DNA of 32,247 nt from Verrucomicrobiota bacterium (GTDB lineage: Bacteria; Verrucomicrobiota; Verrucomicrobiia; Chthoniobacterales; Terrimicrobiaceae). The stretch is taken from the NCBI GenBank assembly GCA_026398255.1, contig JAPLTG010000027.1, positions 1-32,247 of the forward strand, read 5' to 3'. Position numbers and translations under genes: made by a program. Shown in pieces: positions 8,067-16,017 of this stretch; within the stretch, counting starts at the first letter, position 1; every line of letters starts with the position of its first letter. The notes under the pieces were generated by a model. It was not told where the DNA came from. It saw only the letters and a list, made by a program, of their open reading frames with translations, and made no database searches.

Positions 8067-8887
8067 CAGGCAGCAATCCGGCAGCGCCACACGAAAAAAC
8101 TTTTGCCGAATTCCTCCCTCACCCGCCCGCCCAAATCCTCCCCGGCTCCGTCTAGAACAGCGAAAACCGTCGAGCCTGAACCAGACATCATCGCCGCGAC
8201 CACGCCGGGCTGCGCGGCGAGCCAGCGCTTGAGCACTGGGAGTTGCAGGTGCTTGGAAAAAACAGGGGCCTCGAGATCGTTCACCATGGGAATGGAACCA
8301 AACATCGGCGCAAAAGTTGCGTTCGACTTCGGAGCCGCCGCCCAAGCGCCGTAGGCCCAAGCGGTCGAAAGGGGAAAGGGAGGTTTCACCAAAAGAATCT
8401 CCGCCCCGCGAATCCCCGCCACCGGCTCGATCCGCTCGCCGCGCCCCCGGCAGATCGCCGGAACGCATCGAATGAAAAACGGCACATCCGATCCGATCGA
8501 AGCGGCGAGGTTTTCCAATTTCTCGACCGAAAATCCCACACCCAAAAGCTCGTTCAGCGCCTTCAGCACGGCCGCCGCATCACTACTCCCTCCCCCGAGC
8601 CCCGCACCGTGCGGGATGTTTTTTTCGAGATGGATTCGAACGCCAAAATCCCGCCCGATCGCGTGAGAAAAAGCCGACACCGCTTTGCACACGAGATTCG
8701 AACCATCCATCGGCAATGACGCGTCGGAGCAGGAAAAATCAACGCCCGGCGAGTCCTTCAGATCAACCTCCAACCGGTCGGCGAGGTCCAGCGGCGCCAT
8801 CAGCGTCTCGATGTCATGGAACCCATCCAAACGCCGCCCAAGAACGCGGAGCGTGAGGTTGACTTTGGCTGGGGCGTCAATTGTCAT
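8066..8887 (-). CDS. ispE: 4-diphosphocytidyl-2-C-methyl-D-erythritol kinase
   Basis: A GHMP-family kinase of 273 residues. It phosphorylates CDP-methylerythritol in the non-mevalonate isoprenoid pathway. Motifs seen: the N-terminal APAKVNLTLRV, the phosphate-binding loop PHGAGLGGGSSDAA, and the late motif MMSGSGSTVFAV. The length fits the family (about 280). The start is taken as the ATG at 8887; an in-frame TTG at 8896 is possible. The divergent pyrF start codon lies only 12 bases away, so the ispE promoter, if not leaderless, must sit within pyrF. The gene is translationally linked to the sigma factor through a TGATG overlap. Confidence 0.93.
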   Translation of the reverse strand: MTIDAPAKVNLTLRVLGRRLDGFHDIETLMAPLDLADRLEVDLKDSPGVDFSCSDASLPMDGSNLVCKAVSAFSHAIGRDFGVRIHLEKNIPHGAGLGGGSSDAAAVLKALNELLGVGFSVEKLENLAASIGSDVPFFIRCVPAICRGRGERIEPVAGIRGAEILLVKPPFPLSTAWAYGAWAAAPKSNATFAPMFGSIPMVNDLEAPVFSKHLQLPVLKRWLAAQPGVVAAMMSGSGSTVFAVLDGAGEDLGGRVREEFGKSFFVWRCRIAA

Positions 8888-8899
8888 GCGCCGCAAAAG

Positions 8900-9619
8900 A
8901 TGACCGCCACGCCCAGCACCGCGAAGGAAAAAATCATTGTTGCCATCGACGCTCCAGACGCCGAAGCCGCCAAACGACTCGCGGATCCGCTGCTCGGCGA
9001 GGGCTGCCTTTTCAAAATTGGTCTCCAGCTATTCACTGCCGAGGGCCCCTCAATCGTGCGGGAGTTTAAAAAACTCGGCGCCCGCGTTTTTCTCGACCTG
9101 AAATTCCACGACATCCCGAACACCGCAAAGGAGGCGATCCACTCGGCAGCCGCTCTGGGAGTGGAAATGACGACGATCCACCTCTGCGGCGGCCCACGCA
9201 TGGTGGCCGATTCCGTCGCCGCTGCAGACGGCTCGGAAATGCTCGTCCTAGGTGTCAGCGTCCTCACGAGCATGGACGCCGAATCTCTCGCAGCCGTCGG
9301 AGTTTCCGCCACACCTGAAAACCAAGTCGTCCACCTCGCTCGCATGGGCCGTCTGCAAGGACTCCAAGGCGTTGTAGCCAGCCCGCGCGAAATCCTCCCT
9401 CTGCGGGAAAATTTCGGGAACGACCTCGTCATTGTCACTCCTGGCGTGCGTCCAGCAGGCAGCGACATCGGCGACCAGAAACGCGTCATGACGCCCGCCG
9501 AAGCCGTGCGTGCCGGCGCGAATTTCCTCGTCATTGGGCGTCCCATCACCTCCGCGCCATCGCCCGTCGCCGCGCTTCGCGCCATCGCAGAAGAAATGGC
9601 AGCCGCCACTGCGGGATGA
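8900..9619 (+). CDS. pyrF: Orotidine 5'-phosphate decarboxylase
   Basis: A 239-residue class I OMP decarboxylase producing UMP. IVAIDAPDAE is the first strand, and FLDLKFHDIPNTA carries the catalytic Asp-Lys-x-x-Asp group (the signature is DxKxxDIP). VTPGVRP and FLVIGRPIT form the phosphate-binding end of the barrel. The ATG at 8900 is preferred over an upstream frame opening that lies wholly inside ispE on the other strand. There is no Shine-Dalgarno site in the 12-base spacer. The stop overlaps the next start in an ATGA, so pyrF and the ClC gene are co-translated. Confidence 0.93.
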   Translation: MTATPSTAKEKIIVAIDAPDAEAAKRLADPLLGEGCLFKIGLQLFTAEGPSIVREFKKLGARVFLDLKFHDIPNTAKEAIHSAAALGVEMTTIHLCGGPRMVADSVAAADGSEMLVLGVSVLTSMDAESLAAVGVSATPENQVVHLARMGRLQGLQGVVASPREILPLRENFGNDLVIVTPGVRPAGSDIGDQKRVMTPAEAVRAGANFLVIGRPITSAPSPVAALRAIAEEMAAATAG

Positions 9620-10929
9620 ACTCGCCGAAGCCGGTTTTGATGCTGGAGGAGTTCCCAGACCGGCTCCGGGATTCGATGGTTTTAGTGGCTGGGGCGGTGC
9701 TTGTCGGTGCCGCCACGGGATTCCTCGGTGTGGCATTCCTTAAATTGCTCGAGCTCGGAAATGCTTGGCGCGTTGACCTCACCGCCATCCTGAAAACCTG
9801 GCCCACAGGAAGCGGACTTCTCATCGTCGTTATCGGCACCGGCTTGTGCACGACCTTGGCCGCCTGGTTGGTGACACGCTTTGCGCCAAACGCCGCGGGA
9901 AGCGGAATTCCCTATGTGGAAAAAATCCTGCGCGGTCCCGAGAACCCCAACAGTGCATGGGTTCTACCCGTGAAGTTTTTTGGCGGCTTCCTCGCGCTCT
10001 CGTCCGGCCTGATCTTGGGACGCGAAGGCCCACTGGTGCAAATGGGAGCTGTGATCGGCGAAAAAATCGGCCGGCTTTTTAAAAATCTCGAAGGGGCTTG
10101 GAAGCCGCTCATTGCCGCAGGAGCTGGCGCCGGAGTCGCCACGGCATTCAACGCTCCGGTGGGAGGAACGCTGTTTATTCTCGAAGAGGTTTTGCGAAAA
10201 GTGACGCCCATTGGCTTCGTGCTCGCAGCCGCCGCGGCCGTGTCGGCGGCAATCGTTCAGCGGGGAATTTTCGGCATGGGATTCGACTTCCGTGTGGCGA
10301 ATGTCGCCGCTGGCCCTGTGGTGAATCTTCCAATTTATCTTCTCTTCGGGGCAGTGATCGGAGTGCTTGGCGTTTATTACAATCGGCTCTTGGTCGGCCT
10401 CGCCGCGCGCGGCTCTTGGCTCCAAAAAATCCCGACTCCACTTCGCGCCCTCGCCATTGGCGGCATCGTGGGACTCGTTGCATGGTTTTTTCCAAACGAT
10501 GCCGGAGGCGGAGACCCGCTTACCCAGAAAGTCCTTCAAGGCTATGGTTCGATTGGGCTCCTGCTCACACTGTCGCTGGCCCGTTTTTTTCTTGGGCCCC
10601 TCAGCTATGGGGCTTGCACACCCGGCGGGCTTTTTGCTCCCGTAGTGGCCCTGGGAGCCTTGCTCGGAGCGGCCAGCGGCCTGGGCTTGCACTCCATCGC
10701 TCCGGATTTTTTCCCTTCCCCGCTGGCCTTCGCCGTCGCGGGCATGGCGGCATTTTTCACTGCCTCGATCCGCGCTCCTCTCACTGGAATCGTGATCTGC
10801 CTGGAGATGACCGGGTGCTATGAATTGTTCCTCCCCATGCTGGCCGCCTGCGTGGGCTCGTATCTCGTGCCGACCCTCTTTCGCAGCGAACCGATCTACG
10901 ACGCGCTGGCCAAGCCAGTGACCACTTGA
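9616..10929 (+). CDS. ClC-family chloride/proton antiporter
   Basis: A 437-residue integral membrane protein with the ClC signatures in order: GSGIP (95-99), GREGP (135-139, gating Glu137), FNAPVGGTLFILEE (178-191), GGLFAP and the late EMTGCYELFLP. The family's proton-pathway glutamate is present in LEE (190-191), and the gate tyrosine is present in CYEL. It is therefore more likely an H+/Cl- exchanger than a passive channel. GGLFAP replaces the common GIFAP. There is no C-terminal CBS pair. It may serve acid resistance or anion homeostasis. The start overlaps the pyrF stop by four bases. Confidence 0.92.
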   Translation: MNSPKPVLMLEEFPDRLRDSMVLVAGAVLVGAATGFLGVAFLKLLELGNAWRVDLTAILKTWPTGSGLLIVVIGTGLCTTLAAWLVTRFAPNAAGSGIPYVEKILRGPENPNSAWVLPVKFFGGFLALSSGLILGREGPLVQMGAVIGEKIGRLFKNLEGAWKPLIAAGAGAGVATAFNAPVGGTLFILEEVLRKVTPIGFVLAAAAAVSAAIVQRGIFGMGFDFRVANVAAGPVVNLPIYLLFGAVIGVLGVYYNRLLVGLAARGSWLQKIPTPLRALAIGGIVGLVAWFFPNDAGGGDPLTQKVLQGYGSIGLLLTLSLARFFLGPLSYGACTPGGLFAPVVALGALLGAASGLGLHSIAPDFFPSPLAFAVAGMAAFFTASIRAPLTGIVICLEMTGCYELFLPMLAACVGSYLVPTLFRSEPIYDALAKPVTT

Positions 10930-10967
10930 CGCCACGAGCGCCGGTCGTTTTATTCCCGACAACCTTA

Positions 10968-11579
10968 ATGAACCTCTTCGTCCTGATCCCACTCGCTCTC
11001 GCCGCCCTTTTTGCCGGAGGCTGTGCGAACTACGACACCCGACTCACCGACGCCAAAACGAGCTACCTCGGCACGGACGGCTCGATCATTTCCCGATCCA
11101 GCGCCTCAACTCTCGCGGATAAAAATTCCTATTGGGATGGCGATGGAGTCGGCGGTGCGCCTTCCATCGTGATCGACCTCTCCGAGCAGCAGGCCTCGTT
11201 TTACAAAGGCGGAAAACTCGTCGGCGTGTCGGCGATTTCCAGTGGCCGCGAAGGCTTCGGCACGCCCAAGGGCCAATACAAAATCACCCAAAAAAATCCC
11301 GACCACGCCTCAAATCTCTACGGTGATTATGTGAATGCCCAAGGCGATGTGATGGTCAAAAATGTAGCCTATAAAAAAGACCCGATGCCACCCGGATCGC
11401 GCTTCGCCGGCTCGCCCATGCCCTTTTTCATGCGGCTCGGGCGCACAGCGGTCGGCCTGCATCAAGGCTTCCTCCCCGGCGTCCCCGACAGCCACGGCTG
11501 CATCCGCATGCCCGAGCGCATGGTGAAAATCTTCTTCGACAACGCCCCGGCGGGAACTCCCGTCACCATCATCGATTAA
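10968..11579 (+). CDS. L,D-transpeptidase lipoprotein (YkuD domain)
   Basis: A 203-residue lipoprotein. Residues 1-17 form a hydrophobic leader ending in the lipobox FAGGC, giving an acylated Cys. The YkuD domain starts near IVIDLSEQQASFYKGG and ends with the catalytic motif SHGCIRMPE (Cys nucleophile, His). A further His lies in GLHQGF. The family cross-links peptidoglycan 3-3 or attaches proteins to it. I use the ATG at 10968, which gives a perfect lipoprotein signal; an upstream TTG at 10926 does not. It sits 38 bases after the ClC gene and ends five bases before tRNA-Leu on the other strand. Confidence 0.9.
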   Translation: MNLFVLIPLALAALFAGGCANYDTRLTDAKTSYLGTDGSIISRSSASTLADKNSYWDGDGVGGAPSIVIDLSEQQASFYKGGKLVGVSAISSGREGFGTPKGQYKITQKNPDHASNLYGDYVNAQGDVMVKNVAYKKDPMPPGSRFAGSPMPFFMRLGRTAVGLHQGFLPGVPDSHGCIRMPERMVKIFFDNAPAGTPVTIID

Positions 11580-11583
11580 AGCC

Positions 11584-11668
11584 TGCCGGCGGCGGGACTC
11601 GAACCCGCACGACCCTTTCGGATCAACGGATTTTAAGTCCGTTGCGTCTGCCATTTCGCCACGCCGGC
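11584..11668 (-). tRNA. tRNA-Leu (anticodon UAA)
   Basis: An 85-base cloverleaf. The acceptor stem is GCCGGCG/CGCCGGC with discriminator A. The D-arm is of the TGGCGAAATGGCAGACG type. The anticodon stem ACGGA/TCCGT closes the loop CTTAAAA (anticodon TAA), and there is a long class II variable arm. The T-arm contains GGTTCGAGTCC. The CCA end is not encoded. It lies tail-to-tail with the L,D-transpeptidase gene. Confidence 0.96.
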
Positions 11669-11770
11669 TTGGGTGCTTGCGAATGCACCGAACTCTTTCG
11701 CCAGCGGTCCAGAGCGGCAAGCGCAAAGTGGAAACTGTCCGCGCCCCTGATCGGTTCTGTCGGAAACTCC

Positions 11771-13156
11771 CTACCGCACCGTGACCACGGCAAGGGCGAG
11801 GCGGGCGAGGGTGGTCGAGTAATCGGCGAGGGCCTCTGCGCGCTCGAACCGCGCTTGGGCAAGTTGCGCGGCAGCTTCGGTAACCTCGGTAGCCTGACTC
11901 AATCCGGTCCGCGAGGCGGCCTCGATGGCCGAGAAATTCTCCTGTGCCGAGGCGACGAATGCCTCCGCGAAATCCACCCGCCGTCCGGCGCTCAGCGAAT
12001 CGTGGTAGGTCGTCCAGACATCGCGCGAGGTGTCCAAGCGAGCCGCTTCGAGATTTTCCTTCACCGCCTTTTCCTCGTCGGCCCGCTTGCGAACTCGCTC
12101 GACGCGCTCAAAGCCATCGAAGAGATCCCACTTTACATTCAGAAACGCCCCGTAGCCGTTGATCCCTGCCGCGTTCGACCCCGACTTCGGGCCGGTCTCG
12201 GAGTCGTATTGGAAAGCCGAGTAGCCGTAATTCCCCTCGAGCCTCACCTCGGGAAAAAAATCCGCCGTCGCGCGATCTGTCGCCGCGATGCTGGCCCTCA
12301 CCTCCTCCGCACGGGCGGCGAGGTCGGGTCGCACCTCGAGCGCCCGCCGGATCAAGCCATCGGCATCCCCTCGCAGCCCGCCCGAAACCTCGGCAGGGCC
12401 GGCGGGCAAGAGTTTGAGTGGAGCGTTCGCCGGCAACCCCGCTGCCACGCAGAGTTCGCCGAGCGTGTTTCGCGTGAGCGCCTTCGCAGCCTCAAGTTCG
12501 TATTCCGCATCGAAGACATTCCGCCGGGCCCTCAGCAACTCGGGTTTCGCCGAAAGTCCGTTCTCGACCTCCAGCCGAACCGTTTCCATCGCCGTCCGCG
12601 CGGCCTCGAGGAGCGACGCGGTCGCCGCCGCCTTCGACAACGCCGCCTCGTGCGCGAAATACCGGCTCTGCACGGCGAACACCACCTCCTGCACCTTGCG
12701 ATCGTAAAGCAAACCCGCCGCCTCGAACATCGCCACAGCCTGCCGCACATCCGCTGACCGCCTGCCAAAATCCAGAAGCAGGTATTCGATCGAGAGCACG
12801 CTCGTCGCCTGCTGACGCCGGAAAACATCGGGCGCTACCGTCGCCGGGGTATACCATTTGTCAGCGCCGCCCAAAAACTCCGCCGAGACCTTTGGAAAAT
12901 ACGGTGCCCTCGCCTCGCGCGCCGCCGCTCCCGCCGCCCGGGCTGTGAAAAATGCCGACCGCGTCTTGGGGTTGTTCGCCATGCCCAACTCAACCAGCGA
13001 GCCAAGGTCATAGGTCTTCTTTGCGTCGAAGGTCGGCAACGGATCGGCCGCGAGGATTTCGCCGACAGGCTGGAAAAAAACAAACGCCGCCGCCACAAGC
13101 ACCACGATTGGCGTTGTAAATCCGGGACTCCAGTCCCTATCAGTAAGCGCAACCAT
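11771..13156 (-). CDS. TolC-like outer membrane efflux channel
   Basis: An outer membrane factor of about 461 residues. A hydrophobic segment at about 16-30 ends at EILAAD, consistent with a signal peptide. Two homologous long helical repeats follow, with the usual Ala/Glu/Arg-rich coiled coils and sequences such as LVELGMANNP and VRPDLAARAEEVRAS. It should form the trimeric channel of a tripartite pump with the divergent HlyD and FUSC proteins. The start is uncertain. The ATG at 13156 overlaps the divergent ATG, but the first 17 residues come from a sequence holding a 14-base palindrome, and GTG codons at 13102-13105 could be the true start. The stop TAG ends 102 bases from tRNA-Leu. Confidence 0.87.
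   Translation of the reverse strand: MVALTDRDWSPGFTTPIVVLVAAAFVFFQPVGEILAADPLPTFDAKKTYDLGSLVELGMANNPKTRSAFFTARAAGAAAREARAPYFPKVSAEFLGGADKWYTPATVAPDVFRRQQATSVLSIEYLLLDFGRRSADVRQAVAMFEAAGLLYDRKVQEVVFAVQSRYFAHEAALSKAAATASLLEAARTAMETVRLEVENGLSAKPELLRARRNVFDAEYELEAAKALTRNTLGELCVAAGLPANAPLKLLPAGPAEVSGGLRGDADGLIRRALEVRPDLAARAEEVRASIAATDRATADFFPEVRLEGNYGYSAFQYDSETGPKSGSNAAGINGYGAFLNVKWDLFDGFERVERVRKRADEEKAVKENLEAARLDTSRDVWTTYHDSLSAGRRVDFAEAFVASAQENFSAIEAASRTGLSQATEVTEAAAQLAQARFERAEALADYSTTLARLALAVVTVR
13124..13137. promoter_or_regulatory. Palindrome between divergent efflux genes (candidate operator)
   Basis: GGGACT-CC-AGTCCC is a perfect six-base inverted repeat 18 bases upstream of the DUF1656 start. 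It falls in the only stretch that could be intergenic between the efflux operon and its outer membrane channel. It could be the site of a regulator, or a copy of a dispersed palindromic repeat. No regulator gene is adjacent. Confidence 0.35.
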
Positions 13157-13409
13157 GAGCGTCGCCAACCTGCCTGCCCTGCTCGCCTTGTTCAAGTCCA
13201 CAGGCGATCCACTGCTCAACATCGCCGGCGCCTACTTTCCCGCCTGGCTCGCTTGCATGGTTGCGGGCGCCCTGGGCACTTGGCTCGCCGGCCAAATCCT
13301 CGCCCGCCTCGGCCTCGGCGCCGCTCTCCGGCCCGCCGTTCTCATGGTTCCCTCCCTCTTTGCGTTGCTCACCTGCGGCGTGTGGATCGTGTTTTTCTCT
13401 GCCACGTGA
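13155..13409 (+). CDS. DUF1656 small inner-membrane efflux component (AaeX-like)
   Basis: An 84-residue protein with two or three membrane segments (about 24-46 and 58-82). It matches the DUF1656 proteins that precede HlyD and FUSC genes in aromatic-acid efflux operons such as aaeXAB, by position, size and an N-terminal segment with a conserved Phe/Pro (GAYFPAW). The function of the family is not settled. The start ATG overlaps the divergent channel ATG within CATG. The stop TGA overlaps the HlyD GTG start by four bases. Confidence 0.8.
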   Translation: MSVANLPALLALFKSTGDPLLNIAGAYFPAWLACMVAGALGTWLAGQILARLGLGAALRPAVLMVPSLFALLTCGVWIVFFSAT

Positions 13410-14506
13410 GTGCCCTCGCCACCAGTCGCCATCTTGTCGTTTGGATCCTGCGGGTGGTTATCCTCGCCGCCGCCGCTCTTGCCATGCTCTCCGTCGCCTC
13501 GAACCTCCGCGTCTTTCCGCGCACCGAGGACGCCGAGGTCCGCGCGAATGTCGTCGGCGTGGCCCCGCAGGTCGGCGGAACCATTGTGCGCCTGCATGTG
13601 GTGGACAACCAAAAGGTCAAAACCGGAGCCCTGCTTTTCGAACTCGACGCGCGCCCCTACGAGGCCGAGATGGCCCGCGCGAAGGCGCAACTCGAACTCG
13701 TCGGTCTCGAGGTCAAGGCCCTCCGCGACGACATCTCCGCCGCCGAGGCCACCGTTCGCGACCGCCAGGCGAAGGCCACCTACGCCGAGTCCCACTACGA
13801 GCGGCTCAAGCCCCTGCTGCAGGGAAATTTCACCTCCGCTGACCGCGTCCAACGCGCCCAGTCCGAGGCCGAAAGCTCCCGCGCGCTCGTTCGCGAAGCC
13901 GAGGCCGATGTCGAACGCGCCCGCAACAAACTCGGCGAGTTCGAGGGCAAAAACACCCGCATCGAGCAGGCAGCCGCAGCCTTCCGAGATGCGGAGCTGA
14001 AATTTTCCTACTGCAAAATTTACGCCCCCTGCGACGGCACCGTGACCAACCTCCAAATCGCTCCCGGCACCTACGCGGCGACGGGCGAACAGGTGTTTTC
14101 GCTGGTGGACGAATCCGTTTGGTTCGTGCTGGCGAACTTTCGCGAGACCGATCTCCAACGCGTCCGCCCTGGCCAATCGGCCCGCGTTTTTCTGATGTCT
14201 GACCGGCGCGAACCCGTCGAGGGCATCGTGCAGGGAATTCCCAAGGCGGTCTATCCGCTCGGCACGGCCTCGCAGGCCACTCCCGGCGGCGAAGGCATCT
14301 TCTCCCGCGTCCAACCAACCTTCGATTTCATCCAGCTCGCGCAACGCTTCCCGGTGAGGATTCTGCTCAAAAGCCAGCGCGACTTCCGCATGGGCGGACG
14401 CGCCGCCGTCGTGGTCGACACGCGCTCGGAAGGGGAACTCGAATTCCTCGAAAAATCCGAGTCCATCGAGCGGAAGGGATTCACCCCGCCAGTCGGCAAT
14501 GAGTGA
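13406..14506 (+). CDS. HlyD/AaeA-type membrane fusion protein
   Basis: The periplasmic adaptor of the pump, 366 residues, starting at a GTG embedded in the previous stop (GTGA). A single membrane anchor lies at about 10-30. A barrel-sandwich half follows (APQVGGTIVRLHV). A long alpha-helical hairpin (about 82-192, rich in Ala, Glu and Arg) comes next, then the second half (IYAPCDGTVTNL) and a beta-barrel region (VWFVLANFRETDLQRVRPGQ). This is the EmrA/AaeA layout. It bridges the FUSC protein in the inner membrane to the TolC-like channel. It overlaps the FUSC gene by eight bases. Confidence 0.92.
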   Translation: MSALATSRHLVVWILRVVILAAAALAMLSVASNLRVFPRTEDAEVRANVVGVAPQVGGTIVRLHVVDNQKVKTGALLFELDARPYEAEMARAKAQLELVGLEVKALRDDISAAEATVRDRQAKATYAESHYERLKPLLQGNFTSADRVQRAQSEAESSRALVREAEADVERARNKLGEFEGKNTRIEQAAAAFRDAELKFSYCKIYAPCDGTVTNLQIAPGTYAATGEQVFSLVDESVWFVLANFRETDLQRVRPGQSARVFLMSDRREPVEGIVQGIPKAVYPLGTASQATPGGEGIFSRVQPTFDFIQLAQRFPVRILLKSQRDFRMGGRAAVVVDTRSEGELEFLEKSESIERKGFTPPVGNE

Positions 14507-15530
14507 GCCAAAGCGCGGCGCCCTGCGCCTTGGCTTCGCTGTGTTTCTCACCGCGCTGGTCGTCGGCCCGCTCCATGTGCCCCAGCCGTTCTTGGCGCTC
14601 CTCGCTACGCAGCTCTTGATCGGCATCCCCTGCCACAGTGCCGGAGTTTTCTTTTCCCGCCTCGCCTCGGCCGTCGCCGGCTCGCTGGGTGGACTCGCGA
14701 TTTTGACCTTCGCTCCGAACTCGCCATGGCTCTCGATCCCTCTGTTTTTCGCCACCGCGGGCTGGGGCACGGCCTTTGTCGCCCGCCGCCGTGATCCCGC
14801 CAGCGCGATTCTTTTCGCCATCGGAATCGCCTCGATGGTTGCTGAGAGTTTCGTTTATCCCGAGCGGGACCTGCCCTTCGGCCTCGCGCACATGGCCGCG
14901 CTGCTCACTGCCGCCGTTTGCACCCCGATCGCCGGATGGTTTTTTCCTTTTCCCGAAAAACCCAAATCCTCCCCGCACGAACTCTCCGCACCCGCCATCG
15001 GCACCGCCGCGGTGGCTTCCCTCGTCTGCGCCTCCGCCATTCTTCCAACCGAATTCACCGTCACCGTTGTTGCTGCCGTTACGACCGCGCTGTCCCTCGG
15101 GGGCGGGCTCGGGCTGATCGGACCAAAATTCCTCGGCGGTCTGCTCGGATCCGCCGCCGCGGTGGTTTTCGTGATCGCCGCGAGCTCGATGGGCAACGAC
15201 ATGGCCACCTACCTGCTCAGCCTCGCCGTTTGTCTTGGGCTAATCGAATGGGGCGCCGGGAGATTTCCCGCCCACGCACCGGCCTTCCGACAAGCCGGTG
15301 CAATCTTCGCCGTGATGGGCACAATCCTCCCCGAACCCGAACGCCACATGTGGGGTTCCCTCGAACGCATGTGCGCCGTCATCGCTGGGCTCGCCACCGG
15401 CTGCGCCGCCGCGTGGTTTACCCAACTCCGCCTTAGGAGCGCCGACGTCCCCGTCGGCACCACGGGTAGACTCCCTGCCGACGGGGACGTCGGCGTTCCA
15501 TTGGGGAAACGCCGAGGCGAATGGATTTAA
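14499..15530 (+). CDS. Compact FUSC-family inner-membrane transporter
   Basis: A 343-residue protein with about 12 hydrophobic segments arranged as two six-helix halves (about 10-150 and 160-320). By context it belongs to the fusaric acid/aromatic acid exporter (FUSC/AaeB) class. AaeB is about 650 residues because each half carries a large cytoplasmic domain; those domains are missing here, leaving almost only membrane helices. The substrate is probably an aromatic or weak organic acid (inference from family). The last 30 or so residues (from LRSADVPVG) are encoded by a palindromic repeat at 15436-15499 and are probably not functional. The final stop overlaps the ssb stop on the other strand. 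Confidence 0.75.
   Translation: MSEPKRGALRLGFAVFLTALVVGPLHVPQPFLALLATQLLIGIPCHSAGVFFSRLASAVAGSLGGLAILTFAPNSPWLSIPLFFATAGWGTAFVARRRDPASAILFAIGIASMVAESFVYPERDLPFGLAHMAALLTAAVCTPIAGWFFPFPEKPKSSPHELSAPAIGTAAVASLVCASAILPTEFTVTVVAAVTTALSLGGGLGLIGPKFLGGLLGSAAAVVFVIAASSMGNDMATYLLSLAVCLGLIEWGAGRFPAHAPAFRQAGAIFAVMGTILPEPERHMWGSLERMCAVIAGLATGCAAAWFTQLRLRSADVPVGTTGRLPADGDVGVPLGKRRGEWI
15436..15499. repeat. REP-like double hairpin at the 3' end of the FUSC gene
   Basis: Perfect 20-base inverted arms lie at 15440-15459 and 15476-15495, extendable to 24 pairs with one G-U, and separated by 16 bases. Each arm is itself a hairpin of GCCGACG and CGTCGGC around four bases. The nested palindrome can form a cruciform, and in RNA a very stable stem. 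It is read through by the FUSC frame. It might serve as a transcription terminator or mRNA end for the efflux operon, since ssb leaves no intergenic space. Confidence 0.85.
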
Positions 15531-15994
15531 AACGGGATGTCGTCGTCGGGCTCGGAGGAGGAAGAGGGAGCGGGACGGGATGGAGGGGCTGTGCGACGGG
15601 GCGCGGGGGCCTCGTGGCTTTCGTGCTCGCCTCCGCCAGCGGGGCGGCTTCCGCCTTCGGAGCGTCCGCCGAGGAGTTGGAGGTTTTCGCCAACGACTTT
15701 CATGCGGCTGCGTTTTTGGCCACTGGCTTTGTCCTCCCAGGTGTCCATTCGCAAACGGCCTTCGATGTAAAGCGGACGGCCTTTTTTGGCGTATTCGCCG
15801 GCGATTTCAGCGAGGCGACCCCAAAGCTCGACATCGACGAAGGTGGTCTCTTCGCGTTTTTCGCCGTTATCGAGGGTGTAGTTGCGGTTGATCGCCAGGC
15901 CGATGTCGGTCACGGCGCTGCCTTTCGAGGTGAATTTTACTTCGGGGTCGCGGGTGACATTTCCGATGAGGATGACTTTATTGACATTAGCCAT
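15527..15994 (-). CDS. ssb: Single-stranded DNA-binding protein
   Basis: A 155-residue SSB. The OB fold covers about 1-108 (VNKVILIGNVTRDPEVKFT; TTFVDVELWGRLAE; KGRPLYIEGRLRMDTWED). A Gly/Ser/Pro-rich linker follows, ending in the acidic tip DDDIPF that recruits repair and replication partners. A good Shine-Dalgarno site, AGGAGG, lies eight bases before the ATG at 15994, unusual in this window. It follows rpsF by 23 bases. Its stop shares bases with the FUSC stop from the other strand. Confidence 0.96.
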   Translation of the reverse strand: MANVNKVILIGNVTRDPEVKFTSKGSAVTDIGLAINRNYTLDNGEKREETTFVDVELWGRLAEIAGEYAKKGRPLYIEGRLRMDTWEDKASGQKRSRMKVVGENLQLLGGRSEGGSRPAGGGEHESHEAPAPRRTAPPSRPAPSSSSEPDDDIPF

Positions 15995-16017
15995 GGCGAG
16001 GGCCTCCTTGGGAGGGG

